Assembly: GCA_937921825.1 (NCBI GenBank)
Contig: CAKZVK010000024.1
Span: forward strand, 1 to 64,000
DNA from: an uncultured Saprospiraceae bacterium
GTDB lineage: Bacteria; Bacteroidota; Bacteroidia; Chitinophagales; Saprospiraceae
Direction: 5' to 3'
Length of the DNA stretch: 64,000 bases
Under the pieces are notes generated by a model. It saw only the letters and a program-made list of their open reading frames with translations. It was not told the origin of the DNA and did not search any database. Made by a program: the position numbers and the translations under genes. This document shows, in pieces, positions 8,793 to 18,320 of the stretch. Numbering within the stretch: position 1 is the first letter of the stretch; every line of letters starts with the position of its first letter.

Positions 8793-9776
8793 TTGAATTC
8801 TTACCTGAGTATACTATACTTATCCATAGGACTAGCTTTGATATTGGCTAGTTGTGTGAAGGAAGACCCATGTTACTACGTGGGCCACCCTGATGATATA
8901 CGTATAGAATCAGAATTCGTCTCCATGAATCCTGAGGGTAAGCCTGTCATGAAGTTATATCTCGTCTATGATAAAATAGATACCTCTACAGCAGAATATA
9001 AGTGGGAAATAAATGGTCAGGTCAGTGAGACCAGCACTATGATCGTCACAGATGATGGTCCTGCCTCAGGTTATATTAAAATTAGAAATTCGGAAGATCA
9101 GTGTTTCCTTTATAAGGAAGTAGATGAGGTATTTGATTTTTCTGATTGCTGTGAGTACATGGGTGATGAGGATTATGTCACTATAAGAGAACTCAAAGAT
9201 TGCTCTGGAGGAGATAATAAGTTGATCCTAGAGGCTGAATACAAGGGTCCATCTAATATGGGTCTGACTTACAGATGGGATATAGAAGGGCAGACCAGTG
9301 ATGAGGTCTTTATTGTACTGGAAGGAGATGGAATCATGGATGGTACTCTTAGGGTCATGAATCCAGAAGATAGTTGTACTATGGTTATTCCTGTAGTAGC
9401 CAACTTGCTTTTTGGTAGTATCATTGGAAATCGAGTATGGATTGATAATCCGAGTTCTATTGGGCAATCGCATATATTAGATTCAACTGATACTCAAGCA
9501 GAAGGTATATCAGTAGACCTCCTGACTTACCCAGAAATGGAACTTGTGGAGACCACTGTTACTGATGATGAGGGATACTACTTATTTCTGAATGCAGCTA
9601 GTAGAGAATATGTTTTGCAGTTTCATGCGCCTTCTCAATACGAATTCGTTTTAAAGAATTATAGTCAAGATGATACTGAAGATAGTGACGCTAATTTTGA
9701 TGGTCTCACAGATCCATTCTTCCTAGACAATTGTGAGCAAATTATAACTTTGGACGCTGGTCTGAAATTGAAGTAA
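8793..9776 (+). CDS. SdrD B-like domain lipoprotein
   Basis: A 327-aa surface lipoprotein. The signal ends LALILASC, a good lipobox. Residues about 30-210 form two copies of an Ig-like module (YKWEINGQVSE and LTYRWDIEGQTSD, each followed by VRNxEDxC-like phrases). A C-terminal SdrD B-like domain starts at IGNRVWIDNP, continues DDEGYYLFLN and ends SDANFDGLTDPFFLDNC. The start is TTG; an in-frame stop lies 24 nt upstream, and no ATG precedes the signal. The same final domain, including the DSD...LxDPFxLxxC phrase, recurs in the lipoprotein at 25652-28588. A structural or adhesive role is inferred. Confidence 0.75.
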   Translation: MNSYLSILYLSIGLALILASCVKEDPCYYVGHPDDIRIESEFVSMNPEGKPVMKLYLVYDKIDTSTAEYKWEINGQVSETSTMIVTDDGPASGYIKIRNSEDQCFLYKEVDEVFDFSDCCEYMGDEDYVTIRELKDCSGGDNKLILEAEYKGPSNMGLTYRWDIEGQTSDEVFIVLEGDGIMDGTLRVMNPEDSCTMVIPVVANLLFGSIIGNRVWIDNPSSIGQSHILDSTDTQAEGISVDLLTYPEMELVETTVTDDEGYYLFLNAASREYVLQFHAPSQYEFVLKNYSQDDTEDSDANFDGLTDPFFLDNCEQIITLDAGLKLK

Positions 9777-9832
9777 AAGCAACTTGTTCTTTTGACTAGA
9801 TTCTATTTCTAGTTATTTCCTATTTTTAGTAC

Positions 9833-10558
9833 ATGAAAAATTTATACCTCTCCCTATTTATGGCTTGTGCCTTTTTGGCCTGCAAGCAAGATCAAGCTAC
9901 CGTCACTCCTGCTCCAGAGACAGTTGCAGCTACTAAGACAACACAAAAGACTACACCACCACCAAAAGTGATGACAGAGGCGACTCTAGATCTAACGAAG
10001 TATGGCATCGCTAATGACTCTAGAAATGTCCTAGGAGGATTGAAGGTCGGCGACAAAGCACCAGACTTTGAGCTCAAAAGCAATAGAGGAAGAGTCATAA
10101 AGTTGAGTGAGTATACAGAACATACACCAGTGGTGCTTTCTTTTTTCAGAGGCGACTGGTGTGGCTACTGCACAAAGCATCTGGCAGAGTTTCAGGACAA
10201 TTTTAAAATGTTATCTACAGACAAGAGAACACGTATCATAGCAGTCACTCCTCAGAAAATGGATGATGCTAGAAAGATGGCCTCAGATATGGGTATTTTT
10301 TACTCTGTGATTTCTGATGAAGATCACCAAGTGATGAAGGATTACAAAGTGTTCTATCATACTACTCCAGAATACAATCAGAAAGTCGCAAAGGCAAAAG
10401 GACAATCTTTGAATGCCTATAACAATGATACAGAGCCAGTATTACCTGTACCAGCAACCTATGTCATAGGCAGTGATATGCACATAAAGTATGTGTTCTA
10501 CGATCCAGACTATTCTAAGAGGCCTCCTGTAGAGGATTTACTGTCAGCACTAGATTAA
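9833..10558 (+). CDS. Peroxiredoxin-like (AhpC/TSA) lipoprotein
   Basis: A 241-aa protein with a lipoprotein signal (LFMACAFLAC) and a Thr/Pro-rich linker up to residue about 50. A thioredoxin-fold domain begins at LKVGDKAPDFELKSNRG. The active-site strand SFFRGDWCGYC carries a CxxC pair, as in the peroxiredoxin-like AhpC/TSA branch, where RGxWCxYC is typical. VPATYVIGSDMHIKYVF is the cis-Pro strand. It probably reduces peroxides or disulfides in the periplasm, with electrons from an unidentified partner. It lies 56 nt after the SdrD B-like lipoprotein on the same strand. Confidence 0.85.
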   Translation: MKNLYLSLFMACAFLACKQDQATVTPAPETVAATKTTQKTTPPPKVMTEATLDLTKYGIANDSRNVLGGLKVGDKAPDFELKSNRGRVIKLSEYTEHTPVVLSFFRGDWCGYCTKHLAEFQDNFKMLSTDKRTRIIAVTPQKMDDARKMASDMGIFYSVISDEDHQVMKDYKVFYHTTPEYNQKVAKAKGQSLNAYNNDTEPVLPVPATYVIGSDMHIKYVFYDPDYSKRPPVEDLLSALD

Positions 10559-10577
10559 GCTTAGAGGATTTCTAATT

Positions 10578-13433
10578 CTATAGCTTTATTATTTTCTGGA
10601 AGTTCTTTTCTCCTGTAGAGATTGTGATTTCCTCCAGTAGGTATATGCCTTTAGGTAGCTCTGATAGATTGATTTTTCTACCATAGTTCACTACGATATT
10701 TTTGTAGATCTGCTCTCCATTGGGCGCATAGATATTGTAGCTACAGCTTTCGCAATCAGACTCTACTCTTATAGCTTCACCGAATGGATTAGGGTATACC
10801 TTAAGAGTTCCTGCACTTAAATTTTCTGTCCCTGTCATCGTTTCTGTCAGAGAAATGGTTGTGGCATTAAAGACCTCATTGGTTTCTGTGGACTGCACCC
10901 AAGCGACTGCATGACTATTTTCTAAGACCATCCCCATCGGGATTGGAAGCTTGATAAATTTTCTATCGACACCATTATCCAATAAATCTAGAGGCGCTTC
11001 GAAGTAGGCCTTTTCTACCAAGTCCAATACATCTAAGCCCTGCCATTCTTCAGCAATACCATCTTCAATGAGAGCCATACGTAAGACATAATTAGGATTC
11101 TCAATTTTACTTGGCGCAGTTATATCTAGCCATGCTTCATAATTCTGGCCTTTGACCTCAGAACCATAGAAACTGACAGAGACAGGTACCTTGACTTCTT
11201 TGAGTTGATTGACGAAAGGCCTGTAGGTGTTAGCAATACTCAAGGAGACATTACCACCAGCACTATTTATCTGTCCATCAAAGACCACCGTAGGGAAGCC
11301 TAGTACATTATAGAGGTCCATTTTTTCTTGTGTCGTTGGAGTTTCGTAGTCATCATTTCTGTGATAGGCCACTGCGAGTACAGGTTGGCCTTCAGTAATA
11401 AGGTCATCAATGCCTAAGGCTGCTCCTGGGCAGTAAGAACACCAAGTGCCAGTAAATTCTTCAATGAGTACATAATCTTTATCTACCAGCTGAAGAATAT
11501 CTAACTGGTGACTGTAGCTGTTATTGTTGACTTCTTGATCTTCAGGATTTTCAAAATTAATCTTTACAATATATTCTCCTTCTTGACCTTTCCATTTCCC
11601 AAAATCTATGGTTCTGACTTCACCGATACCCAGGTCTTCTACTTCCATTGTAAAGGTACTCAGGACTTCATTGCCATAACGTTGTTCTACGACACAGTTG
11701 GCAGTACCACTCACTACTTGGGTGCTGCCGTTTTCTACTACGCCGAATAGCGCTATTTCTGTGCCCGGCTCTTCACGTGTAGTCATATCTGCTTCTTGTG
11801 CTATGAGGTCAATGCTAGGCTGATAGTAAACTCTAAAATTGTCATATCTTCCAAAATTGGCATAGCTGGCATCACCATGAACAGAGATAGCAAATTGGAA
11901 GTTCTTAGCACCTACATCATCGTTTCCGATAGTTTTGACCACATGCTCAGTTATAGAATTGGTCTCTTGCCATCTTGCCGCTTCTTGCCAGGTCACCCCT
12001 CCATCACTGGTTGTTTCTAGTACCATGGAGAAGTTAGGATTGGCTGGAAAATCTACTGAGTGGTTAAATTCTATAGAGATGGCAGGAAAGCCCGTAGTAT
12101 TTATTTCAGGAGAGACAGCTCTTACTGTATTCGGGCTATTGTTACCACCCCATAGGTAGGCCATTTCGCCTTCGTCATTTCCAGCAAAGTTAGAAAAGAA
12201 GTGAGACCAGAAAGCCTGCGGCGTAGTAGACTGCGTTGTCCACTTGTAATCGTAATCCAAAGTCTCATCAGGTCTCTCTACGACGTCGACATAAAAATCT
12301 TCATAGTAGAGATAATCTGCTTCTACTCGATAGACGATATTTGAAGTCGCTTCAGTTCCACGACCAGAAGGGTTTTCAGGAATTAAGGTATAGCTTATAG
12401 ATCCTTGGATATCTAGAATATCTGTAAAGCTGGTTTCATTACCAGGAATGACAAACTGTTTTCCATCTGACCGTACTATAGTATATGATTGTACGATATT
12501 ATCAAAGTAGCTGCCGCCTTGCTGGGCACTATTTGCACCCACCGTAGGGGCTGTCCATTCTAGTAGTACATCATCTCCACTTTTAGCAGCTGTAAGATTG
12601 GTCACTGCTCCAGGCCTGTCTAGCCCTAGCCAATAATTTTTTGTAAATCTAGAGTATCCATTGCCAGCCTCATTGACGCCGTATACTTCAAAGCGGTAGT
12701 AGCCAGCATCTCCCTCTATATCAATGACAGGCATGTAGTTTTCTCCTGGTGACGGATTTTCAAAACTATAGGCCAGTTTATTATCATTTAGATTTATAAA
12801 ATCAATCGAGCTTAGGTTGGGTAGTAAGTCGCCATCCGCTTCCAGCTTAGGACTGATCCAGAATGAAACATCAAAACCTGGCTCTGCTGAGACTCTAGGT
12901 TCTAAGTGCAGATTTTCTACGGCTGCTGCTCTGTTGTTTTCAAATTTATCGTTGTAGAGTTTAAAGTTGTCTAAGTTGAGGATATGACTTTTGTCTCCTT
13001 CCAGTTTGAATACTAGAGCCGTATTAAGATTTACAGAGGCGATGTCTATCGTCAAGGTCTCGTAAGCAGTATTAGGAACATAGACGGTATGAATGGGTTC
13101 AAAGCAACAATCCGAATTAGGATGAAAATGCCCAATGTGTAATTCTGGGACTGAAGACGAAACGAAACTCAAATTGAACCCGGCAACATCTATCTCCAAT
13201 CTGGTATACTGCGACAGGTCATACTGCTCCGTAATTAGCGAAAGGGATTCATCTCCTTCACTTTGTTTGAAGAGATCTATTTTTCCACCATTCTCTATTA
13301 CCCAATCAAATCCTGCAGAAGTTTCTCCATACCAGCCTTGAGGCATTCCCGAGTCAAAATTCTCTGTAATAACTTGCCCAGATAGAAGGCTAGTAAATAT
13401 GCAGGCGCAGAAAAGTAGAATTGAGTTTTTCAT
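10578..13433 (-). CDS. Omp28-like, FnIII and T9SS type A secreted protein
   Basis: A 951-aa exported protein: signal peptide ending near LLSGQ; an N-terminal choice-of-anchor/MAM-like beta domain (ENFDSGMPQGW); a fibronectin III-like domain at about 270-365 (PGAVTNLTAAKSGDDVLLEW); and a second cleaved-adhesion-like domain. The Omp28-type thioredoxin fold follows at about 660-810, with the redox motif LIEEFTGTWCSYCPGA. A type A T9SS sorting domain (LKVYPNPFGEAIRVE ... LPKGIYLLEE) ends the chain. It is therefore secreted through T9SS and displayed on the surface. The WCSYC pair suggests thiol chemistry, but in Omp28 proteins this is not established. Confidence 0.85.
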   Translation of the reverse strand: MKNSILLFCACIFTSLLSGQVITENFDSGMPQGWYGETSAGFDWVIENGGKIDLFKQSEGDESLSLITEQYDLSQYTRLEIDVAGFNLSFVSSSVPELHIGHFHPNSDCCFEPIHTVYVPNTAYETLTIDIASVNLNTALVFKLEGDKSHILNLDNFKLYNDKFENNRAAAVENLHLEPRVSAEPGFDVSFWISPKLEADGDLLPNLSSIDFINLNDNKLAYSFENPSPGENYMPVIDIEGDAGYYRFEVYGVNEAGNGYSRFTKNYWLGLDRPGAVTNLTAAKSGDDVLLEWTAPTVGANSAQQGGSYFDNIVQSYTIVRSDGKQFVIPGNETSFTDILDIQGSISYTLIPENPSGRGTEATSNIVYRVEADYLYYEDFYVDVVERPDETLDYDYKWTTQSTTPQAFWSHFFSNFAGNDEGEMAYLWGGNNSPNTVRAVSPEINTTGFPAISIEFNHSVDFPANPNFSMVLETTSDGGVTWQEAARWQETNSITEHVVKTIGNDDVGAKNFQFAISVHGDASYANFGRYDNFRVYYQPSIDLIAQEADMTTREEPGTEIALFGVVENGSTQVVSGTANCVVEQRYGNEVLSTFTMEVEDLGIGEVRTIDFGKWKGQEGEYIVKINFENPEDQEVNNNSYSHQLDILQLVDKDYVLIEEFTGTWCSYCPGAALGIDDLITEGQPVLAVAYHRNDDYETPTTQEKMDLYNVLGFPTVVFDGQINSAGGNVSLSIANTYRPFVNQLKEVKVPVSVSFYGSEVKGQNYEAWLDITAPSKIENPNYVLRMALIEDGIAEEWQGLDVLDLVEKAYFEAPLDLLDNGVDRKFIKLPIPMGMVLENSHAVAWVQSTETNEVFNATTISLTETMTGTENLSAGTLKVYPNPFGEAIRVESDCESCSYNIYAPNGEQIYKNIVVNYGRKINLSELPKGIYLLEEITISTGEKNFQKIIKL

Positions 13434-13671
13434 TTCATTGTGGTTTGATCTCCTTAATATAGGGATTAACTATGAAATGAAGAGCATTAAAACTCATAGG
13501 GTCTGTGAGTCTATAACAGAGCCGCAGCTCTTATTCTTGCATCACCTACTTATTGGGATTGTGTTTTTGCTCAGACTTACAAAAAAGTGGCGTTCTGATA
13601 ACGAAACTTAGCCCAGAAACTTACCATTGGATATTACCTCGTATAGGAAGGTACAGATGACTTTATGAAAA

Positions 13672-13710
13672 AAAAGAGGCTGAACTCATACTTATGAGAC
13701 AGCCTCTTTT
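13672..13710 (-). terminator. Rho-independent-type hairpin
   Basis: An 11-bp arm AAAAGAGGCTG at 13672-13682 pairs with CAGCCTCTTTT at 13700-13710, and an inner CTCATA/TATGAG extends the stem. It sits directly after the stop of the minus-strand gene 13726-14418, so it is most likely that gene's terminator. Symmetrical A/T tracts would let it act in both directions. Confidence 0.8.
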
Positions 13711-13725
13711 GGTTAGTGTTTATAC

Positions 13726-14418
13726 TTACTTGGTTGGATGTCTTTCCTCTTTTAGCTTTAGAATATTCGTAGCTTTTTCTGTCATGCCTTCCTCCTCATA
13801 AAGTCTGGCTAAGTAGTCATAGAGTTCTGCTCTCTTGTATTCCATAGACAGTAATTCTTCAAAATCAGAAATAGCCTCTTTATTCTTTTTTGCAAGAGTG
13901 GCAAATACCGCTGCGGTAAAGATCAGGGACGTGTCTTGTCTCGCATGTTTAGGATAAGCTAGTTCTAAGTCGTTCATACTTAGAGCATTTTTATAATGAC
14001 TATGTGCCGCACTATGTTGTCCATCTGCATAGGCATCATTACCCATTTCCATCATCTTGATTTTAGCGGTATAGAGATCATTGAGTAGGGTATATCTATA
14101 AGTCATTTTTTCATCCTTTTCTAGAGCAGCCGAATACGCTTTTTGTACATCTTGGGAGTAGGAGAGAGGGTCTTCTAGTTCTCTATTCAGTAAGGACAGA
14201 GACAGTACTTTTGATTTAGTTTTTAAGCTTTCTAGATCAGGGCGAAAGGCTTTGTCTGCAAACATTTCATTGAGCATGGTTTCTGCCTTTTCGAGGTCTT
14301 CGATGTTTTTCTCCGTCTCGAAAGAATTGATCAATTTGTTTACTTCATTCAAGTCATTAGACTGGGAATATCCCATTGTAACAAAGAGACCAAAGGTTAC
14401 AATAATCATTAATTTCAT
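13726..14418 (-). CDS. Tetratricopeptide-like exported protein
   Basis: A 230-aa protein with a signal peptide ending near VTMGYSQS. The rest is all-helical with degenerate TPR-like pairs: ADGQHSAAHSHYKNALSM near 130-147, EAISDFEELLSMEYKRAELYDYLARLYEEEGMTEKA at 180-215. It probably works as a periplasmic or surface scaffold. No catalytic motif is present. It stands alone on the minus strand with a strong terminator hairpin just downstream. Confidence 0.7.
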   Translation of the reverse strand: MKLMIIVTFGLFVTMGYSQSNDLNEVNKLINSFETEKNIEDLEKAETMLNEMFADKAFRPDLESLKTKSKVLSLSLLNRELEDPLSYSQDVQKAYSAALEKDEKMTYRYTLLNDLYTAKIKMMEMGNDAYADGQHSAAHSHYKNALSMNDLELAYPKHARQDTSLIFTAAVFATLAKKNKEAISDFEELLSMEYKRAELYDYLARLYEEEGMTEKATNILKLKEERHPTK

Positions 14419-14611
14419 CTCGAAAAAATTTATGGTTTATAATAAATTGCTTGACTTAGGGCTGCGAATTTATCAAAGTCTTCTGTGAAAAATCTGTTAA
14501 TTAACTAAGCTTTAGCTTTTTTCTCTTTTCCGCTCACGTCTATATTTCGCAGCCTATTTATCTATTTGATGAGATAGTAAAACGTTACAAACATTTCCTT
14601 GTTCGTTTTTA

Positions 14612-14619
14612 TACTTTTG
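14612..14619 (+). promoter_or_regulatory. Candidate Bacteroidota -7 element
   Basis: TACTTTTG matches the Bacteroidota primary-sigma -7 consensus TAnnTTTG, 26 nt before the DUF4197 start codon. A convincing -33 TTG at the normal spacing is not evident. Confidence 0.45.
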
Positions 14620-14645
14620 CTGTTCATTAATTACAAATAATTATT

Positions 14646-15359
14646 ATGTATAAGACATTGACAATATTCTTGATAACCTTCAGCTTGGTATCATGTGATC
14701 CCGCTACAATGCAGAAGGTATTAGATTCAGTATCAGAAGCCCCACTAACTAATCTAGATGTTTCTAATGGTCTAAAAGAAGCCTTACAATTTGGGGTCGA
14801 TAATAGCGTAAACTTTCTTTCTGCTGAAGATGGCTATTACAGATCTGCATATAAAATCCTCTTGCCTGAGGAAGCAACTAAGGTAATAGATAAATTGTCT
14901 TTCATCCCAGGCTTTCAAAATCTAGAAGCCGAGATGATCAAAAAAATAAATAGAGCTGCCGAAGATGCAGCCTCTAAGGCAGGCCCTATATTTCTAGATG
15001 CGATCAGAAGTATCACCTTCGATGATGCCATGAATATTCTGATGGGTGAGCGAAATGCGGCTACACAATATCTTAATAATAGAACCTACAATAGTCTCTA
15101 TAGTGAATTCAAACCAGTACTGACAGGTTCGCTTAATAAGGTCGGAGCACTAGATCTATGGACTAAGGCCATTACTAAATATAATTCTCTTCCTCTCGTC
15201 AATGATATAAACCCTGATCTTGCAGATCATATTAATACTAAAGCTTTGGTAGGACTATTTGATTTGATAGAGAAGAAAGAAGATGGCATCAGATCAGATG
15301 TATCACAAAGAACCACAGGTCTATTGCAGAAGGTATTTGCTAAGCAAGACAGGTCATAA
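14646..15359 (+). CDS. DUF4197 domain lipoprotein
   Basis: A 237-aa lipoprotein (signal ending FSLVSC). The DUF4197 pattern is complete: LKEALQFGVDNSVNFLS near 43, the YKILLPEEA segment, INRAAEDAASKAGPIF, ITFDDAMNILMGERNAATQYL and GSLNKVGALDLW. DUF4197 proteins are helical periplasmic proteins of unknown biochemical function. Transcribed alone, with a -7-like element 26 nt upstream and a hairpin 20 nt downstream. Confidence 0.88.
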   Translation: MYKTLTIFLITFSLVSCDPATMQKVLDSVSEAPLTNLDVSNGLKEALQFGVDNSVNFLSAEDGYYRSAYKILLPEEATKVIDKLSFIPGFQNLEAEMIKKINRAAEDAASKAGPIFLDAIRSITFDDAMNILMGERNAATQYLNNRTYNSLYSEFKPVLTGSLNKVGALDLWTKAITKYNSLPLVNDINPDLADHINTKALVGLFDLIEKKEDGIRSDVSQRTTGLLQKVFAKQDRS

Positions 15360-15381
15360 GCATAAGAAGAAAATTCTAATT

Positions 15382-15422
15382 GAAAATCCATTTCTAGCCA
15401 AGCGTTAGAAGTGGATTTTTTC
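15382..15422. terminator. Bidirectional hairpin terminator
   Basis: AAAATCCATTTCTA pairs with TTAGAAGTGGATTTT, with one mismatch-type wobble and a short GCCAAGCG loop, followed by a T run. It lies between the convergent DUF4197 and AI-2E family genes and could end both. Confidence 0.75.
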
Positions 15423-15441
15423 GTTGGATAGGATAGGTAAT

Positions 15442-16698
15442 TTAGATGCCTGCCGTCAGTTTCTTGACGACATCAAATTCGGATAAGAAAACCTTGGCCA
15501 GTACCCTCAGTACTGTGTAGGCAGGTATTGCTAGTACCATCCCTGCTACTCCGCCTATCTTGGCACCCATGAGCACTACAAGGAAAATTTCCAGTGGATG
15601 TGCCTTGACAGATCTAGAAAAGATATTGGGTTGTAAGATGAAGTTATCCAGCAACTGTAAGATCGCAAAAACAATGACCGTTTTTATAATCTTAGGTAGC
15701 ATGACATCATAGAATCCGACGTCTAGATTAGAAGAGATCACTATCAGTACACCGAAGAGGTTTCCTAGTATAGGACCTATGTAAGGTATCAGGTTGAACA
15801 CCGCAAAGCAAAAAGCCATCAGTAGGGCATTTTGCAAGCCTAATAACTTGAGCACTATGGTCGTGATCAATGTTATCACCATAGCCTGTACGAGCAACCC
15901 TACAAAATATCTTATCAGTAGAGCAGAGGATTCTTCTATAGCATGAGAAGCTTTACCCTCTTGACGATTAGGGACTAAGGCAGATACCATTTTTGTGAAC
16001 AGTCCTTTCTCTTGGAGGAAAAAGAAGGCAATAAAAAATACTGATAATAACGTAATCAGAATATTTCCAAAGAATCCTACGAAAGAACTAAGGAGTTTAG
16101 GAATCTTAGCCGGATTAAATAATTCAAAAATATTATTCTTGACACCTGTTAGATAATCTGGTGAACTGTTCTCTACATTTATCTCTCCATTTTTTATAGG
16201 AGGAGTATTGACATTAATCACTAAGTCTATTCCGGTGTCCGCAAGTGTATCTCCTTGTAGCTTCAGCAAGGAATCCAGTCTGACGACGGTAGCTTTTAAG
16301 TCTTGTTGAGTATTAGTTTTTTCCTCTGCAAGGACCTGTATCTCTGGTGCTAAAAGACCTTTTTCTTCTAACCAATCTTTGGTGTCTTGAATAGGTTCTT
16401 CTAGTCCTGTCAGAATTTTCTCATAATCTAGTCCAGCTAAATTTTTTGCTTGGTCCAGCAGGGGTGGTGCAAGTACTCTCACAAGGAGGAGTAGAAAGAG
16501 CGCAAAAATAAATAAGGTCAGTCCTGCAGATAATCCACGACTCAGGTATTTGCTCAGAAAGTTATTTAGCGGAGCACCTATCATAGAGATCACCCAGGCC
16601 ATGATAATATAGCTTACTATATCAGCAAAGTAGTAAAGTAAAAAGCCTGCTATCAATAAGGGGATAGCATACAGTGTATATTTTTTAAATTGCGGCAT
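15442..16698 (-). CDS. AI-2E family transporter (DUF20)
   Basis: A 418-aa inner-membrane protein. Paired N-terminal helices (LYAIPLLIAGFLLYYFADI, then GLSAGLTLFIFALFLLLLV) precede a periplasmic or cytosolic region of about 130 residues rich in charged residues. The conserved C-terminal block follows, with FNLIPYIGPILGNLFGVLIVI and the terminal HPLEIFLVVLMGAKIGGVAGMVLAIP. This is the PF01594 family. Characterised members export autoinducer-2 or act as Na+/H+ exchangers, so the substrate here is open. It lies 44 nt downstream of the aminopeptidase gene on the same strand. Confidence 0.88.
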   Translation of the reverse strand: MPQFKKYTLYAIPLLIAGFLLYYFADIVSYIIMAWVISMIGAPLNNFLSKYLSRGLSAGLTLFIFALFLLLLVRVLAPPLLDQAKNLAGLDYEKILTGLEEPIQDTKDWLEEKGLLAPEIQVLAEEKTNTQQDLKATVVRLDSLLKLQGDTLADTGIDLVINVNTPPIKNGEINVENSSPDYLTGVKNNIFELFNPAKIPKLLSSFVGFFGNILITLLSVFFIAFFFLQEKGLFTKMVSALVPNRQEGKASHAIEESSALLIRYFVGLLVQAMVITLITTIVLKLLGLQNALLMAFCFAVFNLIPYIGPILGNLFGVLIVISSNLDVGFYDVMLPKIIKTVIVFAILQLLDNFILQPNIFSRSVKAHPLEIFLVVLMGAKIGGVAGMVLAIPAYTVLRVLAKVFLSEFDVVKKLTAGI

Positions 16699-16742
16699 TC
16701 CTGAGCCTAAGCTAACAATTTATCGTTGATTGTAGAGGAATT

Positions 16743-18119
16743 TTAGACTTGATACAAAGATTCTTGTACTAAGTTTTCGATCTGCTCTGCTTGTGTAGGT
16801 AGTTGTGGTCCGAAGTTTCTGACACCATCTTTAGTCACTACAAAATTGTCTTCTATCCTTATCCCTCCAAAATTTCTATTGGCCTCCAGCTTATTGTAGT
16901 TAATGAATTCCATGAATTTTCCTTCTGCTCGGAACTTGTCTATGAGTTGTGGAATGACATAAATGCCAGGTTCTATCGTGATACAATTATTAGGTTCTAG
17001 AGCCTTAGCTAATCGTAAGGACTTCAAGCCAAATTCAGTAGACTTAATATGCGGCGGAGCATATCCGACATATTGTTCGCCTAGGTTTTCCATGTCATGT
17101 ACATCTAGCCCGAGCATATGTCCTAGACCACACTGAAAGAACATGGTATGAGCACCAGTGGTGACGGCATCTTCTGTGTTGCCTTTCATCCAACCTATAG
17201 CTTTCATCCCTTCCACCAGCATTCTAGCACTCGCAAGATGTAGCTCTTGAAATGCTACTCCTGGACCTGCGAGATTCACTGCCTTTTCGAGAGCGGTTGC
17301 TACAGTATTGTATACCTCTTTTTGGAGTGGAGTGAATTTTCCTGAAGCGGGAAAAGTTCTAGTTAGATCTGCACAGTAACCAGATTTCACCTCTAAGCCT
17401 CCATCAAAGAGTACGAGGTCTCCCTCTTCTAGGACATGATGGTACTCATTAGTATGGAGGATCTGTCCTTGGGTCGTCAGTATGGGTTGGTAGGCTAGTA
17501 CGGTTTCGTGCTCGTAGGCTACTTGATTAGCAATACCTACGAGGTCACTCTCCTTGAGCCCTAACTTGCAGTGCTGCATGACACGAGTATGCATTACTGT
17601 AGAATACTCTACCGCTTTTTCTAACTGTGCTAATTCAAAATCCGACTTGTAGGATCTTTGCTCTATGACAGCGTGGATAAGTTCTAGAGATGCGGCTGGT
17701 TCTTGCTTAAAATATTGTCGTAGTCTTAGAGTATGGTCGTAAGTGTAGGGTGGTAAGTAATGCATCCCATCAGAAAGGTGATTATCAAGTTCACTGCTAG
17801 AGAGAACCTTATCTACACCTACTTTGCTGGCCATCGATTCGAGATTCTCTTGGTCTCCTATCCAGACGATATCATCTATAGTCGGATTATCTCCGAACAG
17901 ATAAGCAGCATGATTATCTACATCTATTATAGCATTGAGATTAGGGAGATCTAGACCAAAGTAGTATAAGAAACTACTGTCTTGTCTAAATGGGTAATAA
18001 TTTGATTTGAAGTTTCTAGGTGAATGATTATTACCTAGGAATAAAATTTTTCCAGTTCCCAGTTTATCACAAAGTCTTTGTCTTCTTTCCTTGTATACAG
18101 CCGTCGGTGCCTTCATCAT
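16743..18119 (-). CDS. pepP: Xaa-Pro aminopeptidase (M24)
   Basis: A 458-aa cytosolic metallopeptidase releasing N-terminal residues before proline. The N-terminal creatinase-like domain includes SSFLYYFGLDLPNLNAIID. The C-terminal pita-bread domain carries all five metal ligands: Asp in LVLFDGGLEV, Asp in CADLTRTFP, His in GLGHMLGLDVHDME, Glu in ITIEPGIYVIP and Glu in GGIRIEDNFVV. Length matches PepP. Two ATG codons sit at the start; the first is used here. The AI-2E family gene follows 44 nt later. Confidence 0.93.
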   Translation of the reverse strand: MMKAPTAVYKERRQRLCDKLGTGKILFLGNNHSPRNFKSNYYPFRQDSSFLYYFGLDLPNLNAIIDVDNHAAYLFGDNPTIDDIVWIGDQENLESMASKVGVDKVLSSSELDNHLSDGMHYLPPYTYDHTLRLRQYFKQEPAASLELIHAVIEQRSYKSDFELAQLEKAVEYSTVMHTRVMQHCKLGLKESDLVGIANQVAYEHETVLAYQPILTTQGQILHTNEYHHVLEEGDLVLFDGGLEVKSGYCADLTRTFPASGKFTPLQKEVYNTVATALEKAVNLAGPGVAFQELHLASARMLVEGMKAIGWMKGNTEDAVTTGAHTMFFQCGLGHMLGLDVHDMENLGEQYVGYAPPHIKSTEFGLKSLRLAKALEPNNCITIEPGIYVIPQLIDKFRAEGKFMEFINYNKLEANRNFGGIRIEDNFVVTKDGVRNFGPQLPTQAEQIENLVQESLYQV

Positions 18120-18320
18120 CTTTTCGTTTAGTTACTAAGAGTAATGAAAGTGGATGTATAATGATGGAGGGTATGACAAGTTAAGAGATTCATCTAGTTT
18201 TTACCCCATACAGTCAGTTATTTTATTGATTTAGTCTTTGAATGGGGATTAGTCCAAACTAATTTTTTCATATTTAGGTTTTATAGCAAAACATCAACTT
18301 CATCTCAAGCGCAGACACTT

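Noticed and set aside
13399-13611. 70-aa plus-strand ORF
   Set aside because: It overlaps the start of the Omp28-like gene antisense, and shows no domain or signal.
13672-13710. Hairpin considered as a small RNA
   Set aside because: Position right after a stop codon with symmetrical A/T tracts fits a terminator, and no promoter precedes it.
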